A stretch of DNA of 64,000 nt. Origin: Hermatobates lingyangjiaoensis. Its lineage: Eukaryota > Arthropoda > Insecta > Hemiptera > Hermatobatidae. The notes below the pieces were generated by a model, which was not told the DNA's origin, did no database searches, and saw only the letters and a program-made list of their open reading frames with translations. The position numbers were made by a program, and so were the translations under genes. Positions 21,117 through 31,265 of this stretch are shown here, in pieces (position 1 is the first letter of the stretch; every line of letters starts with the position of its first letter). The stretch is taken from contig JAPFBL010000049.1 in NCBI GenBank assembly GCA_026182355.1, positions 1,798,001 to 1,862,000 on the forward strand. The letters are read 5' to 3'.

Positions 21117-21635
21117 ATGGTTGAAACATGTCGCAAATACCACCACCAGGTCAACAGTGCAGAACTTTTCATCACCTACCAGCCACCCATCAATAGCAGC
21201 AATAACATTCAACTGAAGAAAAAACATGAACATAAGAAACCGAAGAGAACAATATACAAAACCTACAACTTGAAGATGTTTCTACGAGAAGAAGTTGGAT
21301 TCCAGTGTCAACATCTCTTAATAATCAAGAGGGACTGTGCAACCTCTACCCCTGTTGGCATGAAGATGAAGGCGGCTTTTCGCAGTAAACAACCGAGAGT
21401 ATCATTTAAATATCCAGCAATATCCGTAACAGAAAATAGTAAACAACAACAACACCCAACCACCACAAAAATCAAAAATAGAAAGGGAACAGGAGTTCAC
21501 TGTAAAGTGAGGCTAATGTTTTCTGCCAAACATCATTTAACACAGAGGGACTGTGCAACCTCTATACCTATTGGCAGAACGCAAAGGCTTTTTGCTGAGC
21601 AGCGGGCAACTGGGACCTTACGCTTGGACCTGTAA
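21117..21635 (+). CDS. 172-aa basic ORF of 637-bp unit (plus copy 2)
   Basis: Same frame as 20480-20998, with GFQCQ encoded by GGA TTC at the variable site, as in the minus-oriented copies. This is the best consensus copy. Confidence 0.35.
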   Translation: MVETCRKYHHQVNSAELFITYQPPINSSNNIQLKKKHEHKKPKRTIYKTYNLKMFLREEVGFQCQHLLIIKRDCATSTPVGMKMKAAFRSKQPRVSFKYPAISVTENSKQQQHPTTTKIKNRKGTGVHCKVRLMFSAKHHLTQRDCATSIPIGRTQRLFAEQRATGTLRLDL

Positions 21636-21753
21636 CTCTACTCCCATTGGTCAACATCGCATCGAATCATATTCCTTTCCCCGGACAACCCATAGAAAAC
21701 TGTATATAAGGACCAACGTCTGGGCCATTTCCTTGCCTGAAGATAACCAGAGA

Positions 21754-22272
21754 ATGGTTGAAACATGTCGCAAATACCACCACCAGGTCAACAGTGCAGA
21801 ACTTTTCATCACCTACCAGCCACCCATCAATAGCAGCAATAACATTCAACTGAAGAAAAAACATGAACATAAGAAACCGAAGAGAACAATATACAAAACC
21901 TACAACTTGAAGATGTTTCTACGAGAAGAAGTTGGTTTCCAGTGTCAACATCTCTTAATAATCAAGAGGGACTGTGCAACCTCTACCCCTGTTGGCATGA
22001 AGATGAAGGCGGCTTTTCGCAGTAAACAACCGAGAGTATCATTTAAATATCCAGCAATATCCGTAACAGAAAATAGTAAACAACAACAACACCCAACCAC
22101 CACAAAAATCAAAAATAGAAAGGGAACAGGAGTTCACTGTAAAGTGAGGCTAATGTTTTCTGCCAAACATCATTTAACACAGAGGGACTGTGCAACCTCT
22201 ATACCTATTGGCAGAACGCAAAGGCTTTTTGCTGAGCAGCGGGCAACTGGGACCTTACGCTTGGACCTGTAA
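21754..22272 (+). CDS. 172-aa basic ORF of 637-bp unit (plus copy 3)
   Basis: Same protein as plus copy 2; the variable site is GGT TTC, a synonymous change. The next unit is cut off at 22306 by a TA run, 34 bp after this stop codon. Confidence 0.35.
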   Translation: MVETCRKYHHQVNSAELFITYQPPINSSNNIQLKKKHEHKKPKRTIYKTYNLKMFLREEVGFQCQHLLIIKRDCATSTPVGMKMKAAFRSKQPRVSFKYPAISVTENSKQQQHPTTTKIKNRKGTGVHCKVRLMFSAKHHLTQRDCATSIPIGRTQRLFAEQRATGTLRLDL

Positions 22273-22304
22273 CTCTACTCCCATTGGTCAACATCGCATC
22301 GAAT

Positions 22305-22305
22305 C

Positions 22306-22329
<24 letters not shown>
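22305..22329. repeat. (TA)n microsatellite at right edge of array
   Basis: The unit sequence GAATCATAT passes directly into TA repeats, so the microsatellite seems to have grown from, or been captured at, an AT-step already present in the unit. Confidence 0.9.
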
Positions 22330-22339
<10 letters not shown>

Positions 22340-22930
22340 CAAAATAATTTTACTGGGAATAGGCACGCAATGATTTGATTTCAAGAATAAACTTAAAATG
22401 TAAAATACAGTGTTAGCAGAATTTTACATTCTTTTTTTAATCGTTTTCACCTGAACTACACTCTTAATATCAAACCTAAATACTACAGAGAATTGTTTGC
22501 TCAGGCATCTCAAGAAATATATCTTATATGAGCCAGGTAGGAAAACAAAAAACATTTTCTGTCATATAATAATGGATCAATCTTACCTATTATAATTAAA
22601 TGTTCTCTGTAGACATTTAAAATTAATAGATAATTATTTAGATAAATTTAATCATTTTTTTTTATGAAAGTAAACCGTACTACCTCCATCATACGCTTTC
22701 CTCATAGCTCAAATGGTTCTAGATATCACTCTGATATCTAGAGAAGAAAAGAACTGAGGAGGAAAACTTAGGGCAATTGAGATCATATTCCACAATACTA
22801 TTGCTAACAACCTCTATGGTACTAACAACATAAACTGACCATATTAAGATGAAAGCACATATTTTAACAAAGTTAGTTTTTATGGGAATATTTTTTTTTT
22901 AGGTAGAGGAATAAAAAACTTGGTCAGTAC
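22330..22930. other. AT-rich sequence without a recognisable gene
   Basis: No frame, motif or repeat was recognised. Confidence 0.5.
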
Positions 22931-23400
22931 ATGTTGACCAACGACCAACGACCAACGAATATAACCGCGCACTATAGTGCACGTCGTAACTAGCAGTTCC
23001 AGACCAGAGGCCTTCTACTGCTTGATTACTGTGCCACTATAACATGGAGTGTCAGTAATTCATGTCGGATATTAAGTTAGTCTGTACAGTAATGATGCCG
23101 CGATTCAGTCAAAGGGTATGAAGCCATGGTTACAACACTTAGTTCGTAAATACTTACATTTAATTCAACATCAGACAGCGTTATGGCTGAGTACACAGAG
23201 AAGATAATTTCCAACAGGTGTTTTAACTGAATTGTAGTAGATGCAACACAAGAGAATTGATATCTGGTAATCACAGACACTATATGTATATCCGCTACAA
23301 CCGGAGAGTGCTTCCAGACCTCTGTTGGAGTGGGCCCGAATGACTGAAATCACTACTACATTTCGATACGTCGTCAACAGATAGACATATAAAGAAGTGA
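22930..23400. other. GC-richer island of unknown identity
   Basis: The island is compositionally distinct from its flanks. It begins with three tandem 7-bp ACCAACG units (22936-22958) and a GCACTATAGTGC palindrome (22969-22980). Minus-strand frames are open for 60-90 codons but show no recognisable domain. It may be an unidentified transposable element fragment or a host exon or promoter; the evidence does not separate these. Confidence 0.35.
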
Positions 23401-24385
23401 GTCGCTGTAAGACAGCTGATAATTGAATTTATATAATTCATGAGACACTCAAATATTGCAAACATAGAAGGAGGAGAGACAAGGATATAATATAAATAAT
23501 GAAAAAATAAATAAATACAGATAATTAAAGAAAAATATCTTAGAAAAGTAAACATAATAAAAAAACGAATTCATAAAATAAGTTCATTATTTATTAATAT
23601 TTATTTATTATATTTGTTATCTATTTATTAATAAGGAAATTTATGAATATGAATAAGGAAAAAATGTTTTATTAATAGTAATAAATAAATAATCATTAAC
23701 GATTGAGGTTGCACTAAATTAAAAATTTATCTAATCTAAAGAGCCAAAAATTTGAACTGACGATTTTTTCATAATGTTAATTAGGAAACTATCTACTAAG
23801 GTTATTTAGACATCAGAGGAGAGATTCTAATTCCTTGGAATACACTATTACAATTACTAATTACAATTCTATAAACACAACTTTCCTTGTCATTCTTTTC
23901 AAAATAATTAAAAAATCAAAGTTAAAGTCTGTTTAATAATTTACTGCAACTACTGAAAACAACTCAGATATCACTTTTTTTTTTAATATTGAAATTCGTT
24001 TTAGTGGTCGACTAAAGATAACAACCTATAGATTTCTATTCATGAATTTTTCCTCTTCAATTGCAATTCCCAATGACTCTTTCGTTTTCATCAAGCCATC
24101 AATAAGTGCTCTAGGATACTTTAAAGATGAAGTTATTTAATATTATGTTTAATTTCTTCAAGCCAGAATTTTCAACTTCACAATTTGAATACTAAGAACA
24201 CTCCTCTGAACAATGCTTTTTCGATATTAGAATGTTAAATGCTAAATATCCTTGTTTGTCTTATATGTATAGGTTAATTAAAACACACATCTGTGAGTAT
24301 CTGTGAGTTATAGGTTGTCCAAATGGTTGGTTTATATTTTATCCCCATTGGTTAGTACAATAAATGGTTGGTGTAGTTAATGATG
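23400..24385. other. AT-rich sequence without a recognisable gene
   Basis: Nothing recognised apart from TTTATTA-type low-complexity sequence around 23570-23700. Confidence 0.5.
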
Positions 24386-24389
24386 ATGG

Positions 24390-24431
24390 AGATATATATA
24401 TATATATAATGATATTTTTATGCATTTAAAC

Positions 24432-24484
<53 letters not shown>

Positions 24485-24512
24485 GATGATGTTTTTATGC
24501 ATTTAAACGTTA
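24390..24512. repeat. (TA)n runs between 23-bp direct repeats
   Basis: TA runs lie at about 24390-24408 and 24437-24484. The second is bracketed by a repeated TTTTTATGCATTTAAACGTT segment (24414-24436 and 24490-24512). Confidence 0.85.
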
Positions 24513-24530
24513 TATATATATTTGTTTCAG

Positions 24531-24648
24531 GGTACAAATCCTCAAACAAATCCCCGAGTCTAATTCCCATGTCACCCTTAGAGCTTCCGAAGAGGCATTC
24601 ATATGCCTCCTTGGGGCTCGTTCTCCTCCTGGTCTTAACCTGTACCAT
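24531..24648 (-). other. 118-bp coding-like island between microsatellites
   Basis: The minus frame reads RRRTSPKEAYECLFGSSKGD, then MGIRLGDLFEDLYP, with no stops and normal amino-acid composition. The opposite strand is also open (GYKSSNKSPSLIPM.. with a hydrophobic stretch). The island is bounded by inverted GGTACA/TGTACC and sits between (TA)n and (TTA)n tracts. On the plus strand a TTTGTTTCAG resembles a 3' splice site at its left edge. No family is recognised; it may be a stray exon or a small transposable element. Confidence 0.3.
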
Positions 24649-24654
24649 TAATTA

Positions 24655-24666
24655 TTTTTTATTTTA

Positions 24667-24698
<32 letters not shown>

Positions 24699-24790
24699 TT
24701 ATTATTATTATTTTTTTATTATTATTATTATTTATTTTTTATTATTATTATTTCGTATTTTATATATTTTTTATCTTGTTTTCTAAATAA
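24655..24790. repeat. (TTA)n low-complexity tract
   Basis: Long run of TTA/TTTA steps with minor interruptions. The apparent tyrosine-rich open frame across it is an artefact of the repeat. Confidence 0.95.
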
Positions 24791-24904
24791 ATATTGGAGG
24801 GATTTCTATTTTTCCTCTCCTCCGCTGGGGGGCAGCATTGTTGTGGTTCCACGAGTTACTCTGGAGGCCAGTAGCAGTTTGCTTCTCAACGCGAGTACTT
24901 CGCA

Positions 24905-24945
24905 CTTCTTCCCGATGACGACGGATGTCGAAATATCGAAGTGAG
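24905..24945 (+). ncRNA. Weak hammerhead-like motif
   Basis: The motif reads CCGATGA, one C, GAC, a GGAT loop, GTC, then GAAATATCG. The first box differs from CTGANGA at one position and stem II has only three pairs. It is listed because it lies in a GC-richer patch (24800-24990) with the same box order as the better examples. Confidence 0.25.
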
Positions 24946-25082
24946 TTCTTTAGTGTCTTTCTGTGTTCTTTTCTATGTGTTAAAGTGTATATATATATTA
25001 AATTTTCAGAATGAAAACCCAGAAAAGAAATGAAAAATACTCACTACTATATTTTGACTGTTACGTCATCAGGTAAAAGGTT

Positions 25083-25402
25083 AGGTTGGTTAGGTGGCAG
25101 TGGCAGTCCCACAAGGGAACACACGTAGGTCGATCATTGGTCCTTTGTGATACCACACAATGAAGATTGATTCTACAGTGGGAGTCGCAAATTTTGCCTA
25201 ACTCAAGTGTATTTAGAGTAGGGATCTTTAACGAGTACCTGACATCGTACAGGCTCGTACAGGATTTAACGTCCTTCTCCGAGGGACGACGTGCTCAGAT
25301 TTATTCAGCTCCCGCATGAATAAATCGAGGACCAGGTGGGGATCGAACCCCAGTCCTATCAGTTCAAAGTGGAGTATTTTAACCACTGAGATAACCTGGC
25401 CT
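25083..25402 (-). mobile_element. tRNA-derived SINE, copy 1
   Basis: The minus strand begins GGCCAGGTTATCTCAGTGG and carries an A-box-like TATCTCAGTGGTTA (about 25380-25395). A near-perfect B box GGTTCGATCCC follows (25339-25349), and then a body with GGACGTTAAAT and GTTAAAGATCCCT. The A-to-B spacing of about 35-40 bp is as in tRNA genes. An A-rich tail is not evident. The body matches 25577-25890 on the opposite strand. Confidence 0.8.
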
Positions 25403-25576
25403 TCTCATCAAGTAAAAAGTTTTGAGTCATTCCGGAGACAAGCGACAACTCACTGAGTCGTCACTTTATATTGGAGCAACGTAGTCAGATTTTATTGTAT
25501 TCTTTATGTGTGTTTTTTTGGGAATTTGATATTCATTTAATTCAACGAATCGTTTTATTTAACTATTTATATATAG

Positions 25577-25890
25577 GGGACCAAGTTGATTTGGCGGCAG
25601 CGTGTTGTCTGAACTGGCAGGTCTGGAGATGAATACTTAGTCTGTTCCGCGATTTATTTTCCTGGGAGGTGAATAAATCTGACCAAGTCGTCCCTTGGAA
25701 AGAACGTTAAGTCGTCGCCCCCGAGTCTGTACGATGTCAGGTACTCTTTAAAGATCCCTGCTCTAAATACGCCTGAGCTAAGGAAATTTTAGGACTTCCT
25801 GTGCAGAATCGATCTTCTTTGTGTGGCATCATTAGAATGTTCAGCCTGTGTGTATTCCATTGCCGTACTGCTACTGTAATCTAACCTACT
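25577..25890 (+). mobile_element. tRNA-derived SINE, copy 2 (diverged head)
   Basis: This is the same body as copy 1 in plus orientation (GCGATTTATT.., GTGAATAAATCTGA, GATGTCAGGTACTC, TTAAAGATCCCTGCTCTAAA). The tRNA-like head aligns with copy 1, but its B box has decayed. The two copies lie head to head about 175 bp apart and end in a TA-rich tail near 25890. Confidence 0.75.
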
Positions 25891-25909
25891 TATATATACA
25901 AATATGTAT

Positions 25910-28520
25910 ATATATCTGTATGTCTGTGTGTGAGTGTGTGCGTGTGCTTTGTATGTGTCTTAGTTTGTCTGACTAGATGAGTTGGTTATCGATTGGTGGT
26001 GGAATGGGGATTTTGTTTGCAATCTAAAGTTTGTGATTACGCTGCAGGCTACATTTTTTTATGGACTGAATTCATATTTTAAACAAAACTTGGTTTTATA
26101 GTGTAGATGTGCATTATTGATTTGGTCAATGTTCTATGATATGCAAGTCACTTATTTGGAATAATCTGATTTTAGATTATTATTTTTTTTTCCTGAAAGA
26201 TTACATCTATTGTCTTTAAATTTGGGCACTATTATAAAGCTAATAACAGCAGTAACTGAGAAAAAATTAAAACTTTTTCTATTGTTCAAGATACTTTTTT
26301 GTATTAAAGTATACAAAATTTTCACTTATGATTGATTTTAAAAGTCTTTAGACAGATTGTTATCTGTCAATATTTGACATATTGTTATGAAATTTCACAT
26401 AAAAATAGAACATAAAACCTTGTGAATGAACAAATAGAACACTTTCTGGTAAAGTTACATGAATAAAAATGAGAGTTATGGCACATTTTATGATTTCAGA
26501 AAATATTTTTTCGACTCTACTTGGGTACTGTATAGATTAATAATATAATATATTAATTCTTAATATTAGTATATTAAGAAAGAAGTTAATAATATTCTGA
26601 TTAGTAGAAAAGGCAATAGACATAAAAGAGGAAAATTTATAAACATAATGATTACAAATGATCATCTGGGTTGGAAGCTTTCTAATTTCAAAAAAAGTGC
26701 TCCACCTTGGCATACTCATGAGTTAAAAATGAATAATGAATCCAGTGAAAATAGTTGACTCTCATGTGAGACCGTGGAAAGAGAGGAATAAATAAGAATG
26801 AGACAGTACTCTATTTGGAAAAGGTTGAAGTAATTGATGAATGCATGAAGAAGAAAGGAGATGACAATGGTGTCTAATATGGTCTAGAAAACTTTATCTA
26901 ACTTTGCTGACATTTGAATGAAAATGCTATATCTTTAAATGAGTGAATTATAAATATATGTAAAACATGTAACTGCAATTTATCATCATAAATACTACGA
27001 ACTGCAAAATGCAGTCAGTATTATTTTAATAATCCAAACTTGTTTATGAGAGGCAGAAACCTTTGAAAACGTTTCATCTGAATTTAGAAGTAGTGTAAAA
27101 ATTTTTGGGAAACCATATCTGTAACAAATAGAGGTTAGAGATCATTCCTTAAGGCCGATTTGAAATTTAAAAAAAAATAAAAACTAAAGCTGTTTTTAAA
27201 TATGACAAAGGAAATTTCAATAGCGCAGATATGCTATCGCTGTGCACGAGTTTTATAAGCCTTATACTCTCGGCTAAATCCCCATAAAATAACTAAAAAA
27301 TCGTCAGGGTTACCATAAAACAAATATAATATATATGTAGTTATTCATATAATATAATATATATAATACATATAATAATATATGTAGTTATTCAACATAC
27401 TGATTTTTATTTCATTTTGCTTAAACGTTATCATTTAATATTCCATAAATCGAAATATGGCAATACTGAAGTTGAATTGATATGTAACCCATACTAATAA
27501 TAAAAAGAATACCTGAGGACTAGTTTTGTTAAAAATCAATAGCTTCATTAATTTGTATTTTCTGTCAATTTTATTTTAATCTAAATAGAACAATTTTCCT
27601 CACAATAGCAATTACTGTAGTGAAAACTGTTTGACTGCAATTGAATACAGACTTGTGTCATGCAATAACCTCTTTGTTAAGAAATGCTGTCTTTGTTGAG
27701 AAACAATTTTGTTCGTTCTAAAATTTATTAATGTTTTGAACATGTCTTTTATTTTACCAATAAATGTTTACTGTAATTGAATAAAGGGTCAAGAAACAAT
27801 ATTACAAATCGTAATTTTTAACGAATTATATATCATTATCGTACATATTGATAAATTAATGGTTATAATAAATAGAAAAACAATGGAACAATGCTAAATT
27901 AATTGTGGGAAGTGGAGGAATGCAGTGAATTGTGAATGGGGTTTGGAGTATGGAGCGGTGGCAGAGGGGTGATGCAGGCGTTAATCAGAGGCCAGGGAGA
28001 TTACTGAGGGATGGATGGTGTCACCCTCCTTTGTATGACTCCAGTCAATACTGCCTTACAAGCACGGCCATCGCTCTAATCTATGACAGCTGACTAGCGC
28101 TTCAAATACTTCCTAGAATTATACTTATTCACTTTTTTAATAGTATTTTGAAAAAAAATAACTCTTATTCTATTCAGACTAGTCCCACCTGTAGCAATAG
28201 TAAACAACAAATTCTCTACCTAATAGAAATCTTGGTATTTTATAACTAAGAACTGCCTGAGATAATATTATTATTGTTATTTTAAAAAAATGCTTTTAGC
28301 AACAAATAAAAAGAATAACATTTAACAATATAATTTTTTTTTTTTGTCAATTTTAGCAACTTTTCTATTTTTCAGAGTAAAAGAAATGTTTTCCCACAGG
28401 TTATCCTATATCTATAACTCCATATCTATTCCTTCTATTAGTATATAATATGTCTTTATCTTTTGCATTATTATTTGTTGTTGTTTTTATTCTCTCGCCG
28501 TTCATTAAAAGTATGTTATA
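25910..28520. other. AT-rich sequence without a recognisable gene
   Basis: No gene recognised. A short TG-rich run occurs at 25915-25965. The ATATAATATATATGTAG-type low-complexity patch at 27325-27395 contains a duplicated ATATGTAGTTATTCA. Confidence 0.5.
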
Positions 28521-28529
28521 AACTGTCAC

Positions 28530-28735
28530 AGTGTCATGTGTTCATTGAAAGTAGACGTTGTTGTTGAATTATTGTTATTTGTAAAATAAGTTGTAATGGA
28601 ATACTTAGTTTTTTTGTTTTTAAAATTTATACTCCTGCCTATGAAAAAGGTTTTAAATAAAAACCGAAACGTTGGCATTAAGAGTTTAATTTGAACCTGA
28701 AGAACTGACCGAGTCACGATAAACTTTATTATATA
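28530..28735 (+). mobile_element. PLE-type terminal fragment, copy 2 of 3, with hammerhead-like motif
   Basis: This is the longest copy of the family also at 52-160 (minus) and 52364-52430. The hammerhead-like motif at 28639-28675 has the first box reading CTATGA (one G missing relative to CTGATGA). A strong 6-bp GGTTTT/AAAACC stem II follows, then GAAACGTTGG. The element ends at a TA run at 28731. Confidence 0.55.
28639..28675 (+). ncRNA. Hammerhead-like motif with one-base loss in first box
   Basis: Stem II and the GAAAC box are intact and GTT follows as a possible cleavage triplet. The missing G in the first box would probably inactivate it. Confidence 0.4.
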
Positions 28736-28749
28736 TATATATATATATA

Positions 28750-28935
28750 AAGTTAGCGGTGGCCCTACCCCCGGTAAGCTCTCGGAGGTCAGAGTCATTG
28801 TTGATACACAGAGTTTATCAAGGCCGGCCTCACGGAGAAGACCAGTCTGTTTCACGTACTCAACTAATAAAGATCTTACTTCTTACTTTTTTTAAAACTC
28901 GAGTTTCTCACTCTCTCAAATTAACTTTATATATA
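28750..28935 (-). other. GC-richer island between TA runs, possibly an LTR remnant
   Basis: The plus strand contains ACTCAACTAATAAAGATC, with an AATAAAG poly(A)-signal-like element. The minus frame reads KQTGLLREAGLDKLCVSTMT and then LTSESLPGVGPPLTL without a known domain. Both ends show an AAAGTTA / TTAACTTT-like motif next to TA runs. A solo-LTR piece is one possibility, but no TG..CA ends or target duplications were confirmed. Confidence 0.25.
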
Positions 28936-28947
28936 TATCTATATATA

Positions 28948-28987
<40 letters not shown>
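28935..28987. repeat. (TA)n microsatellite
   Basis: TA run with two short interruptions. Confidence 0.9.
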
Positions 28988-28989
<2 letters not shown>

Positions 28990-28993
<4 letters not shown>

Positions 28994-29920
28994 GTTTTTA
29001 TATGAAATTATGAAAAAAATAAATAATATTGAAAAAAATAATAACCCTAATAACTAATTCTGTTTATATACAGTACAATCAAATGTACCTTACTTGAACT
29101 TTCAGGCTTACTTTAAACTTATGGAATTATACTTCTATTATAATATTTACTTATGCTTTGTGGTGGAATTTTATGAACACTTAAAAAAGAATCGTAATCA
29201 TGTCGACAGAAGAGATCTGTGAAAGAAATGTGACCACAGAAATCGTGAAGAGAAAGGTTAAAAGTATTAAGTTCAAGTATTTTAGATCAGTCAATATTAT
29301 TATTTAGAATTCTATAAAAAAACAGTAATATTTAAAACATCTACTTTTAAGACCATCATGATTTATAGAACATATATAATAGATTATATTAATCTGAACA
29401 GAAAAAGAAGGAACGAGTGGAAAGTTAATTTAAATATCTTGAAAACCTCATGGAAAATGTCCCACATCATCAGTTAAATATCCATGATGAGAAGTCATGA
29501 CTATTTATGCAAATTCTAATGTCAGTGTTATTGATGTTATGTCTTACACTTTCACTTAAGTGATATATGTCAAAGTGTAAAATGATTTAGGTGTTCTTAG
29601 TGTTTTTTATTTATTACAAAGTACGCCCAAGATTCCGTTATGTCTGCTCTTTCTTCAGTAGTTGTCAATTAAAATTATAACTTATTTATTATTAATTTTA
29701 ATATAACTAAGTAAATATTATATTAATGAAATTATTTCTAAATTATCAAGAAGAGACAAATCAGGAATGGATAGAAAATTTGCTTGTAATATGTGTCCAT
29801 GAAACGAGGATTCAGTAATGTTATAAAATTATAGGGATCTTATAACAGTTGAAAATAGGTTTGAGTGAAAATGAGTGAAGCATCTATATAAACAAAATAA
29901 TGATTTTGTCTGTACATGGC
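28990..29920. other. AT-rich sequence without a recognisable gene
   Basis: No gene or repeat recognised. Confidence 0.5.
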
Positions 29921-29921
29921 T

Positions 29922-31241
29922 TAGAACTGACTCAATTCAAGTTTTCTTTACGTTTCATACATTGGAGAAACCGAATCCACCCTTAGAAAAATTTCTGTCG
30001 GTTTGTCGGTTTGTCTGTTTGTCCGCAAAACTTTGTCACAAGTAAACTCAGCTACCATAAGACATATAAAGCTGAAACTTTTACAGTAGATTTTGGTAGG
30101 TCTAACTTAAAATATAGGCTCTGAATTATTTGGAAATTCAACGTAGAAGTGAAGTTATGGACGTTTAAAGCAAAAATGTTTGTCACAAGTAAACTCAGCC
30201 ACCATAAGGCATAGCGAGCTGAAACATTGACACTGGATTTGTGTATGCCTAACTTAAAATATGGGCTCTAAATAGATTGATAATTCAGTACAAGAGCGAA
30301 GTTATGGGGCTTTTAGCTGTATTTTCCTAACTTCACAGACAAGTTTGTTTTGAAAATACACAGGTGAAGCAAGTAGGTATTGTTAGTTGATTTTAATTTC
30401 ATTGAAGCATATGAATATATTGCGTATTTGACATCTTTGAAAAAGTGTTTCCCAGAGTTGAGGATCTACTATCTATTACGAATAAATAGTTTTGTAAACG
30501 AGCAATTCTCAACTCTTAATATGAACAGGCAGGAAAAATCAACAGACAAGTTCTTACGCTATATCATACCGAGGAAAGACCTTACAAGTCAGTAAAGAGA
30601 TTGGATTAGTGATGAAGAAGCAGTTCATTATCTAATTGAATTTCTTGACTGTGAATTTATTTCTCCTGGACTACCTGCTCATGAGTAAAAACTTAAAGTA
30701 CGAGAACCAATCATGCTGCAATTTAGTAGCAGTAACAAATTTCATGTTACGAAACATGAGTGCCCCAAAACTGTGCAACGGGACACGACTCTGAGTTCGT
30801 GCTCTACACAGGTATGCCATAGAGGCAGACATAATGACTGGATGTGGTATTGGGGAGTCTGTGTGTATACCACACATACCATTGATTCCGAGCCACTGTC
30901 TGTTTACGTTGAAATGATTGCAAAGTCCGGTCAGAGTCTATTTCGCAATGACGTTAACAAAGTCGCAAATGGAGACTTCATCTAACTCAGGAATACAAGT
31001 TAGCGAAACCAAGTTTTTCTCACATGGTCAAATGTAGTTTACTTGCTCAAGGGTCAGAGGTTTCAACTCTTTCTTCTACCATGAACCTGAAGGACAGACA
31101 GCTAATGTAGTGTATTTAGAGGCATTTGTTTAACACTGTAGTAATAATGGTATTTTCTACTGTTCTATAATTTCTAATGACATTTTGGAATACCAAAAAT
31201 GACGGAACTTCTGATTCCGTCAAAGACGGGTACGTTTGCTA
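29922..31241 (+). mobile_element. Helitron relict with helicase C-terminus
   Basis: The 5' part (TTAGAACTGACTCAATTC..) matches the second copy at 31636. A segment with TTTGTCACAAGTAAACTCAG is duplicated internally (about 30040-30170 and 30180-30330). The middle encodes a decayed Rep/helicase C-terminus. The 3' end carries a hairpin CCGTC-AAA-GACGG (31217-31229) followed by GTACGTTTGCTA, about 10 bp from the end. A short hairpin just before a CTRR end is the Helitron 3' signature; here the last base is mutated (CTAT), while copy 2 keeps CTAG. Confidence 0.85.
30400..31134 (+). pseudogene. Helitron Pif1-like helicase, C-terminal relict
   Basis: Read through several frameshifts and stops, the plus strand gives EFISPGLPAHE-stop-KLKVREPIML, PKLCNGTRL, GCGIGESVCIPHIPLIPS, LQSPVRVYFAMTLTKSQ and FFSHGQM-stop-FTCSRVRG, then GQTANVVYLEAFV and a stop. 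These match, in order, the conserved end of Helitron helicases, including the LKVG.P.ML block, CNGTRL, the FAMT.NKSQ motif and the SHGQ/SRV motif near motif VI. The N-terminal helicase motifs and the Rep HUH nuclease are absent. The element is dead but its identity is clear. Confidence 0.88.
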
Positions 31242-31265
31242 TGTATTATATATAACTGTAAACTT

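Larger units (their letters stand above)
15639..22306. repeat. Inverting tandem array of a 637-bp PLE-associated unit
   Basis: About nine to ten units lie head to tail. Those from 15639 to about 19560 are in minus orientation and those from about 20160 to 22306 in plus orientation. A 600-bp switch zone between them flips orientation three times. Undisturbed spacing is exactly 637 bp (for example 20462, 21099, 21736). Copies are almost identical, with a three-base variable site at about 20660 and its counterparts. Each unit has CCATTGG, TATATAAGG, a hammerhead-like motif, and a 172-codon ATG frame. Unit composition is visibly richer in G+C than the flanks. Both array ends pass directly into TA runs. 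Confidence 0.9.

Noticed and set aside
15639..22306. CRISPR array
   Set aside because: Periodicity is 637 bp with no short repeat/unique spacer structure, in a eukaryotic context.
25339..25402. Functional tRNA gene
   Set aside because: The A and B boxes are tRNA-like, but the acceptor stem and cloverleaf are not complete and the sequence continues into a SINE body.
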